Shown: in pieces, positions 5,415 to 9,596 of the stretch | How the letters are laid out: the number at the start of each line of letters is the position of its first letter | How positions within the stretch are numbered: the first letter of the stretch is position 1 | NCBI GenBank assembly: GCA_937884915.1 | Contig: CALAAN010000240.1 | Span: 1-9,596 of the forward strand | From: an uncultured Oscillibacter sp. | GTDB lineage: Bacteria; Bacillota; Clostridia; Oscillospirales; Oscillospiraceae | Direction: 5' to 3' | DNA length: 9,596 nt | Notes under the pieces: generated by a model | What the model was told of the DNA's origin: nothing | Databases searched by the model: none | The model's input: the letters and a program-made list of their open reading frames with translations, nothing else | Translations under genes and position numbers: made by a program

Positions 5415-6152
5415 ATGGACAATCAGTTTTTACGCACGCAGATGCTGCTCGGCGGCGACGCGATGGATCAGCTGCGGCACAGCCATGTGGCCGTGTTCGG
5501 CCTTGGCGGCGTGGGCAGCTACGCGGTCGAGGCGCTGGTGCGCTCGGGCGTCGGCGAGCTGACGCTCATCGACGACGACAGCGTGAGCCCCACGAATTTG
5601 AACCGCCAGCTTGAGGCGCTGCACTCCACCGTCGGCAAAAATAAGACCGACACCCTTGCCGCGCGCTGCCGCGACATCAACCCCGACGTCAAACTGCATC
5701 TCATCTGCGCGCGCTACGACGCCGCGCACCGCGAGGACTTCTTCACCGTGCGCTACGACTACATCCTCGACGCGATCGACACGGTGTCGAGCAAGCTCGA
5801 CCTCATCCAGACGGCGCAGGCGCGGGATATCCCCATCCTCTCCGCCATGGGCACGGGAAATAAGCTGGACGCGTCGCAGCTGTGCATCACAGACATTTCC
5901 AAAACGCGCAACTGCTCGCTCGCGCGCGTGATGCGAAAGGAACTGCGCGACCGCGGCGTCAAGCACCTGCGCGTGATCTACTCCCCGGAACTTCCTGCCA
6001 AGCCTGAGGCGCTGGAAGCGCCCCCGCCGGGCCGCCGCAGCGTGCCGGCAAGTTTAGTTTGGGTCCCCGGCTGCGCGGGACTGATGATGGCGAGCGACGT
6101 CATCCTGACGCTCGCCGGATACGAAAAAGAGAAAGAAGGCGGCAGCCAATGA
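5415..6152 (+). CDS. tcdA: tRNA threonylcarbamoyladenosine dehydratase (E1-like)
   Basis: TcdA (CsdL, YgdL) is a ThiF/MoeB/E1-like enzyme that uses ATP to dehydrate t6A37 of tRNA into cyclic t6A (ct6A), the step after t6A synthesis by the TsaE/TsaB machinery encoded 2.5 kb upstream. The 245 residues fit the family. The nucleotide-binding GLGGVGS is at 29-35, the acidic DDD at 53-55, NLNRQ at 61-65, LDAIDTVSSK at 118-127 and SAMGTGNKLD at 143-152. The C-terminal SVPASLVWVPGCAGLMMAS (209-227) is the TcdA-specific end, which separates it from ThiF and MoeB. GAGG (5404-5407) lies 7 nt before the ATG. No promoter fits between the foldase terminator and this start, so expression may rely on read-through or on a promoter inside the foldase gene. 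It overlaps the next gene by 4 bp. Confidence 0.93.
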   Translation: MDNQFLRTQMLLGGDAMDQLRHSHVAVFGLGGVGSYAVEALVRSGVGELTLIDDDSVSPTNLNRQLEALHSTVGKNKTDTLAARCRDINPDVKLHLICARYDAAHREDFFTVRYDYILDAIDTVSSKLDLIQTAQARDIPILSAMGTGNKLDASQLCITDISKTRNCSLARVMRKELRDRGVKHLRVIYSPELPAKPEALEAPPPGRRSVPASLVWVPGCAGLMMASDVILTLAGYEKEKEGGSQ

Positions 6153-6835
6153 TCCTGACCGGTACCATCGTCAATTCCGCCGCGATCGTCGCGGGCAGCA
6201 TCGCCGGACTTCTGCTCGGCAAGTTCATCCCCGAGCGTTTCAGCGACGCGATGGAAAAGGGCGCGGCGCTGTGCGTGCTCTACATCGGCGTGGACGGCAT
6301 GCTCGCGGGTGAAAACACGCTTGTCGCCATCCTTTCGATCGCGATCGGCGCGATCCTCGGCGAACTTTTGCAGCTCGATGAGCACATGCACCAGCTCGGC
6401 GACTGGGTCGAGCGCAAATTCGGCGGAAAGGGGTCGAAAACCTCTCTTTCCGAGGGCTTTGTCACGGCTTCGCTCCTCTTCTGCGTGGGCGCGATGGCCA
6501 TCATGGGCGCTCTCGACTCCGGTCTGACCGGCGACCATTCGACGCTCTATGCCAAGGCGCTGCTCGATGGCATCATTTCCGTCGTCTATGCCTCGACCCT
6601 CGGCATCGGCGTCGCGCTTTCGGCCATCCCTATTTTTATTTATCAGGGCGCGATCGCACTGGGCGCGTCGTTCCTCGCGCCATATCTCACGGAGGCGGTC
6701 ATCCTCGAGATGAAGTGCGTCGGCTCGATTCTCATCCTCGGCCTGTCTCTCAACATGCTGGGCCTCACGAAGATCAAGGTGATGAACTACGTCCCCGCCG
6801 TGTTCCTGCCGATTTTATTGTGCCGATTTCTGTAA
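6149..6835 (+). CDS. DUF554 family membrane protein
   Basis: This is a 228-residue polytopic membrane protein with about seven hydrophobic segments. The pattern MILTGTIVNSAAIVAGSIAGLLLGK at the N-terminus (residues 1-25) and FCVGAMAIMGALDSGLTGD at 111-129 identify the DUF554 family (YdfK of Bacillus, YqgA of E. coli), whose members are described as possible transporters but lack a firmly established function. A soluble linker rich in charged residues lies at about 74-101. The frame is open from 6059, but the ATG at 6149 overlaps the tcdA stop as ATGA, has GAAGG upstream and begins at the conserved family N-terminus. Translation is likely coupled to tcdA. A strong terminator follows directly. 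Confidence 0.88.
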   Translation: MILTGTIVNSAAIVAGSIAGLLLGKFIPERFSDAMEKGAALCVLYIGVDGMLAGENTLVAILSIAIGAILGELLQLDEHMHQLGDWVERKFGGKGSKTSLSEGFVTASLLFCVGAMAIMGALDSGLTGDHSTLYAKALLDGIISVVYASTLGIGVALSAIPIFIYQGAIALGASFLAPYLTEAVILEMKCVGSILILGLSLNMLGLTKIKVMNYVPAVFLPILLCRFL

Positions 6836-6837
6836 GC

Positions 6838-6878
6838 AAAAAGAAGCGTTCCATCGCTTGATGGAACGCTTCTTTTTT
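6838..6878. terminator. Bidirectional intrinsic terminator between convergent genes
   Basis: The 18-bp perfect stem (6838-6855 with 6860-6877) has a GCTT loop, with an A-tract on the left and a T-tract (6873-6878) on the right. It therefore ends plus-strand transcription from the DUF554 gene and minus-strand transcription from the MGMT-domain gene. The stop codon of the latter (6877-6879) lies within the T-tract. Confidence 0.93.
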
Positions 6879-7203
6879 ATTCTTCTAAAATGAGCGGCAG
6901 GGCGCGGACGCAGCAGTGCTTCATGTCGACATGGCTGTCGTCCAGAAAACCAACGCCCTCGGCTTTCAAAAGCTCGACCTGGCGGTTCGCGCCCCCGAAA
7001 GCGAAGGCGCTTGACACCTCCCCGTCCCGCTTGACGACGCGGTGGCACGGGATCACGCCCGGCTCGGGGTTCACGTGCAGCGCATAGCCCACGACGCGGG
7101 CGAGGCGTCTGTTGCCGATCGCCGCGGCGATCTGGCCGTAGGTCGCGACGCTCCCGCACGGAATGAGCCGCACCGCGGCGTACACTTTGTCAAAGGTCGT
7201 CAT
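6877..7203 (-). CDS. Stand-alone MGMT-domain DNA alkyltransferase-like protein, active-site Cys present
   Basis: These 108 residues make up only the C-terminal, DNA-binding domain of O6-alkylguanine-DNA alkyltransferase (Ogt/MGMT). The helix-turn-helix region is at about 15-42 (GSVATYGQIAAAIG). Arg36 in ARVVGYAL is the expected base-flipping arginine finger. The active-site motif is VIPCHRVV (50-57) with Cys53. Alkyltransferase-like (ATL) proteins of similar size normally have Trp in place of this Cys, so this one could still accept alkyl groups. The usual N-terminal domain is absent. The C-terminus carries a second Cys pair (Cys97-Cys98). AGGGGAG precedes the ATG, and the start lies inside the end of the upstream XRE gene (14-bp overlap), so the two are probably co-transcribed. 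Role: repair or flagging of O6-alkylguanine; which one cannot be told from sequence. Confidence 0.88.
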   Translation of the reverse strand: MTTFDKVYAAVRLIPCGSVATYGQIAAAIGNRRLARVVGYALHVNPEPGVIPCHRVVKRDGEVSSAFAFGGANRQVELLKAEGVGFLDDSHVDMKHCCVRALPLILEE

Positions 7204-7708
7204 TGCTCTCCCCTCTTTTTTTGAGTCGGCAGGCGAGAAAAATCCCGCCCGCGATCATCACCGCATAGGCCAAAATGTGCGGCAGACACGTCCGCAGCAC
7301 AGCCGGAAACGCATCCCAACCGCCAAGGCTCAGCATTACAGCGATGCTCACGAGCAGACGCAGCAGGAGCACCGCGCCGATGATGGCGAGCGCATAGCCC
7401 GCCCAATCGACGTTTCTGCGCAGCGTTTCGCGGACATTTTCTCTTTTTGGCGGCTCGGCTGGCTTTTTCTCTTCCGCAGTGGCTTTTGCGCTGCCGGCCG
7501 GGATGGCCTCTTCGTTTTCCCAGATCAGGTAATCCGTTGTCACGCCGAAATAGGTGCAGACGGCGCGCAGCTTGTCGAGGTCGGGCGTCGAGTCGCCGCA
7601 CTCCCACTTGCTGACAGCCTGCCGCGAAACGTCGAGCTCCGCGGCGAGCTGCTCCTGCGATAAGCCGCGCGATCTGCGCAGCAGCTGTAATTTTTCTCCC
7701 AGGGTCAT
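7190..7708 (-). CDS. XRE-family regulator with C-terminal membrane segments
   Basis: This 172-residue protein has an N-terminal HTH_3/Cro-type DNA-binding domain (about 3-61; LSQEQLAAELDVSRQAVSKWE at 16-36 is the helix-turn-helix, without naming residues further). A charged, Ala/Lys/Glu/Pro-rich linker (65-98) follows, and then two hydrophobic segments (about 102-128 and 141-161) ending in a basic tail. Such membrane-tethered XRE regulators are common in Clostridia; their signals are mostly unknown. The frame is open upstream to 7876, but the ATG at 7708 is chosen because GGAGG lies 9 nt before it and the protein then starts at the domain border. Its last 14 bp overlap the MGMT-domain gene. 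The target genes are not known; autoregulation is a usual guess. Confidence 0.85.
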   Translation of the reverse strand: MTLGEKLQLLRRSRGLSQEQLAAELDVSRQAVSKWECGDSTPDLDKLRAVCTYFGVTTDYLIWENEEAIPAGSAKATAEEKKPAEPPKRENVRETLRRNVDWAGYALAIIGAVLLLRLLVSIAVMLSLGGWDAFPAVLRTCLPHILAYAVMIAGGIFLACRLKKRGESNDDL

Positions 7709-7740
7709 GTGTGATATCCTCCGTTTGCTTTGATGCGCCC

Positions 7741-7746
7741 AGTATA
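7741..7746 (-). promoter_or_regulatory. Possible -10 box for the XRE-MGMT pair
   Basis: TATACT on the minus strand lies 33 bp before the XRE start codon. A good TTGACT occurs upstream (about 7772-7777), but 25 bp away, too far for a standard sigma-A spacer; at 17 bp there is only a poor match. An activator-dependent promoter is possible. Next to it lies an 8-bp palindrome CTTGCAAG that could be part of an operator. Confidence 0.3.
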
Positions 7747-7814
7747 GCCGACAGCGGTGAAAAGCGCCACCAGTCAAGGCTTGCAAGTCCGCAACCAAAC
7801 GTGGCAAAGGGGAT

Positions 7815-8705
7815 TCAGTCCACTTTTTTTTTACCTTTCTTGAACAGCGCGCCCACATCGACCTCCACCAGCACAAGGCTCGCGAGCATCAGCGCCGCGC
7901 CGATGTAGCCCTTGACGCCGATGCGCTCATTCAGCAGGAAGTACGCGAAGATCGCCGAAAACACGGGCTCGAGCGTGAAGATGAGGCTCGCACGGCTCGC
8001 CGTCGTGTGCTGCTGGAAGACACTCTGGATCACAAGGCAGATGCCCGAGCACACGATGCCGAGAAACAGCGACGCCGCCCAAACCTTCGCCGTGCCCGGC
8101 AGCGCGGGCGTCTCTAAAAATACGGAGAGCAGCAGCATCACCACACCGACGACGGCGAGGTCGCACACGCCGAGCGCCAGCGGGTCGACCTTTTCATTGG
8201 CGACGGCCTTTTCCGTGACCATCAGGTCGACAGAGTAGAATACCGCCGCGAACAGGCAGATGATGTCGCCGAGCGCGGGCTTGAGCGTTTCACTCAGCGT
8301 CATCAGCGCCAGACCGATGAGGCATAACACCATCGAAACGCCGAACTTCTTCTCCGGCTTTTTGCGGTAGACGATGAATTCCAGAATCGGCGTCGTCACG
8401 ACCGAAAGCGCGCTGATAAATCCCGCGTTCGACACCGACGTGTAGAGCACGCCGTAAGTCACGCTCGTATATACAACGACGAGCGACAATCCCACTAAAA
8501 TGCTGTACTTGACGGTCTCGCGGCTCGCATGGAAGACGTTTTTATGAAAAACGAGCCCCAGCACGATAAAGGCCGTCAAAAAGCGGAAAGCGTTGAGCGT
8601 CAGCGGCTGCATATCCCTCAGGCAGATCGCCGTCAGGCAGTTGGAAATGCCCCAGAAGCTCGTCGCCAGCAGCAGCATCAGATCTGCCCTGCGCTGATGT
8701 TCCAT
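7815..8705 (-). CDS. EamA/DMT-superfamily transporter
   Basis: The 296-residue protein has about ten hydrophobic segments arranged as two EamA repeats (about 9-136 and 148-286), the hallmark of the drug/metabolite transporter superfamily. The N-terminal LLATSFWGISNCLTAICL (11-28) and the second-repeat segment LEPVFSAIFAYFLLNERI are typical. Family members export or import amino acids, nucleosides or other small metabolites; the substrate cannot be inferred here. The C-terminus is strongly basic (KKGKKK), as expected for a cytoplasmic tail. GAGGG lies 7 nt before the ATG. It has its own promoter (8786-8814) with an unusual 5' hairpin, and no clear terminator follows it. Confidence 0.9.
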   Translation of the reverse strand: MEHQRRADLMLLLATSFWGISNCLTAICLRDMQPLTLNAFRFLTAFIVLGLVFHKNVFHASRETVKYSILVGLSLVVVYTSVTYGVLYTSVSNAGFISALSVVTTPILEFIVYRKKPEKKFGVSMVLCLIGLALMTLSETLKPALGDIICLFAAVFYSVDLMVTEKAVANEKVDPLALGVCDLAVVGVVMLLLSVFLETPALPGTAKVWAASLFLGIVCSGICLVIQSVFQQHTTASRASLIFTLEPVFSAIFAYFLLNERIGVKGYIGAALMLASLVLVEVDVGALFKKGKKKVD

Positions 8706-8747
8706 TGGTTTTCCCTCTTTCTCTTTGAAGTCTCTTTTCTCTCATTT

Positions 8748-8779
8748 ATCAAACGGGCGCCTTGCGGCGTCCGTTTGAT
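8748..8779 (-). promoter_or_regulatory. Stem-loop at the predicted 5' end of the transporter mRNA
   Basis: Arms 8748-8761 and 8766-8779 form 14 consecutive pairs, one of which changes between G-T and A-C/G-U wobble depending on strand, around a 4-nt loop. The minus-strand promoter at 8786-8814 predicts a transcription start near 8779, so the hairpin would begin at or next to the first nucleotide. About 42 nt of purine-rich leader then lead to the start codon. There is no T-run on the minus strand after it, which argues against a terminator or attenuator. Confidence 0.6.
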
Positions 8780-8785
8780 TGGTCA

Positions 8786-8814
8786 ATTTTACCATGTCTA
8801 TTAGGTTTTCGCAA
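8786..8814 (-). promoter_or_regulatory. Sigma-A-type promoter for the EamA transporter gene
   Basis: On the minus strand, TTGCGA (8814-8809) and TAAAAT (8791-8786) are 17 bp apart, with TGG directly before the -10 (extended -10). The predicted start is near 8779, 74 bp before the ATG at 8705. Confidence 0.7.
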
Positions 8815-8876
8815 GTGGCATGAGAGGGTAAAATGTAAAAATCTTAACACCTCTGCCGCCACGGCGCGGCGTTATG

Positions 8877-9596
8877 TTATCCGGCAAAGCCATTTTCGAT
8901 CAGGAATTCTTCAAACTTTGCAAGCGCCTCGGGCACGGCCTTGCGGCCGTAGCCCATGCGGAAATACTGGCCGTCAAAGTCGTAGATATCCGCAGGCAGG
9001 AGCAGCACGCCCTTCTTGTCCACCGCCATCTGGCAGAAGTCCTTCACCGGCATATCGAGCAGCAGCTTGTGGAACGCCACAGGCCCGCAGGTGATGGGGC
9101 GGGGCGAAAACAGCTTCGGATATCTCGCGAAAAATTCGTCGGCGAGCTGCATGTTGTCGCGGATCAGATTCGTATTGCGCGTGAGCAGCACGTCGCCGTG
9201 CTTGAGCGCGACCTCGGCGAGGAATTCCGACGGCGCGGAATCGCAGATGCTCATGTAGTGCTTGAACTTGACGACCTTTTCGAGAAGCGCCATGTCCTTC
9301 GTCACAAGCCAGCCCACGCGCAGGCCTGCAAGGCCGTAGGCTTTGGACATCACGCCGAGCGACACGCACTTTTCATAGTGGTCGGCCATCCAGTCGCGCT
9401 TTTCGCCGTCCATCTCAAGGCCCTTGTAGACCTCGTCGGCGAAGAGGTAGAGGTCGTGGCGGCGGCAGATGTCGCACAGGCGCTCGATCTCGGCATTCGT
9501 GAAGGTGTAGCCCGTGGGGTTGTTGGGGGAATTGATGGCGATGAGCTTCGTGTTCGGGCGGATCAGCGCCTCGAGCGCGTCGAAGTCGACCGTCCA
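8877..9596 (-). CDS. Class I/II PLP-dependent aminotransferase, C-terminal part
   Basis: The frame is open from the right edge and gives the last 239 residues, so the N-terminus lies outside the window; the internal Met at 9413 is not the start. Fold-type I aminotransferase features are clear: NSPNNPTG (visible residues 22-29), ADEVYKGLE (53-61) with the Asp that binds the pyridine nitrogen, SKAYGLAGLRVGW (84-96) with the PLP-binding Lys at visible residue 85, and FRMGYGR near the C-terminus, whose Arg is the expected carboxylate binder. It transfers amino groups between an amino acid and a 2-oxo acid or catalyses a related PLP reaction; the substrate is not evident. The FRMGYGR ending resembles the capreomycidine-synthase-like group more than AspC, but this is a loose impression. 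It is transcribed toward the EamA gene, separated by about 170 bp. Confidence 0.9.
   Translation of the reverse strand, partial: WTVDFDALEALIRPNTKLIAINSPNNPTGYTFTNAEIERLCDICRRHDLYLFADEVYKGLEMDGEKRDWMADHYEKCVSLGVMSKAYGLAGLRVGWLVTKDMALLEKVVKFKHYMSICDSAPSEFLAEVALKHGDVLLTRNTNLIRDNMQLADEFFARYPKLFSPRPITCGPVAFHKLLLDMPVKDFCQMAVDKKGVLLLPADIYDFDGQYFRMGYGRKAVPEALAKFEEFLIENGFAG

Noticed and set aside
8855..8870. Hairpin after the aminotransferase stop as its terminator
   Set aside because: The stem is only about 5 bp (GCCGC/GCGGC), and the T-run on the minus strand starts more than 10 nt later, so it is too weak to call.
9411..9413. Met at 9413 as start of the aminotransferase
   Set aside because: The frame continues to the window edge and the upstream part encodes conserved NPTG and ADEVY motifs, so this Met is internal.

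Overview
The window is a GC-rich stretch of a Gram-positive (Firmicutes) chromosome, most likely class Clostridia and perhaps the Oscillospiraceae/Ruminococcaceae side. This rests on the gene families (low-GC-type tsaE-tsaB order, membrane-anchored XRE regulator, DUF554 protein, N-terminally anchored parvulin foldase), consensus sigma-A promoters, strong AGGAGG-type ribosome binding sites and many perfect-stem intrinsic terminators. The lineage is inferred from style only; no marker gene that fixes it is present. Most of the window is ordinary housekeeping DNA.

Layout. 1-90: tail of a plus-strand gene, probably a Y-family DNA polymerase, with a terminator. 91-429: about 340 bp without genes, full of hairpins and repeats. 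430-1683 (minus): RodA-type SEDS glycosyltransferase of cell-wall elongation. A divergent region with a good plus-strand promoter leads to tsaE-tsaB (1782-2908, 4-bp overlap), then upp (2949-3593). 3594-3891: a second gene-free, hairpin-rich stretch with a promoter at its end. 3892-5334: membrane-anchored peptidyl-prolyl isomerase. 5415-6835: tcdA and a DUF554 membrane protein (4-bp overlap). A shared bidirectional terminator then separates these from minus-strand genes: a small MGMT-domain protein, a membrane-bound XRE regulator, an EamA-type transporter, and a class I/II aminotransferase that runs off the right edge.

How the genes connect. TsaE and TsaB are parts of the machinery that makes N6-threonylcarbamoyladenosine (t6A) on ANN-decoding tRNAs. 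TcdA, 2.5 kb downstream on the same strand, cyclises t6A to ct6A, so successive steps of one tRNA modification lie in the same neighbourhood. RodA and the extracytoplasmic foldase both serve the cell envelope; Upp salvages uracil.

The most interesting object is not a gene. The two gene-free stretches (221-349 on the minus strand; 3630-3780 on the plus strand) are diverged copies of one structured element. Loops and linkers are conserved while the stems differ by paired, compensating substitutions. Both copies lie just downstream of a gene (rodA, upp), in that gene's transcription direction and right after a strong hairpin. This suggests a family of interspersed structured RNA or palindromic-repeat elements. 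Other points worth a look are a tandem parvulin duplication with a degenerate first copy, and a perfect hairpin placed exactly at the predicted 5' end of the transporter mRNA.
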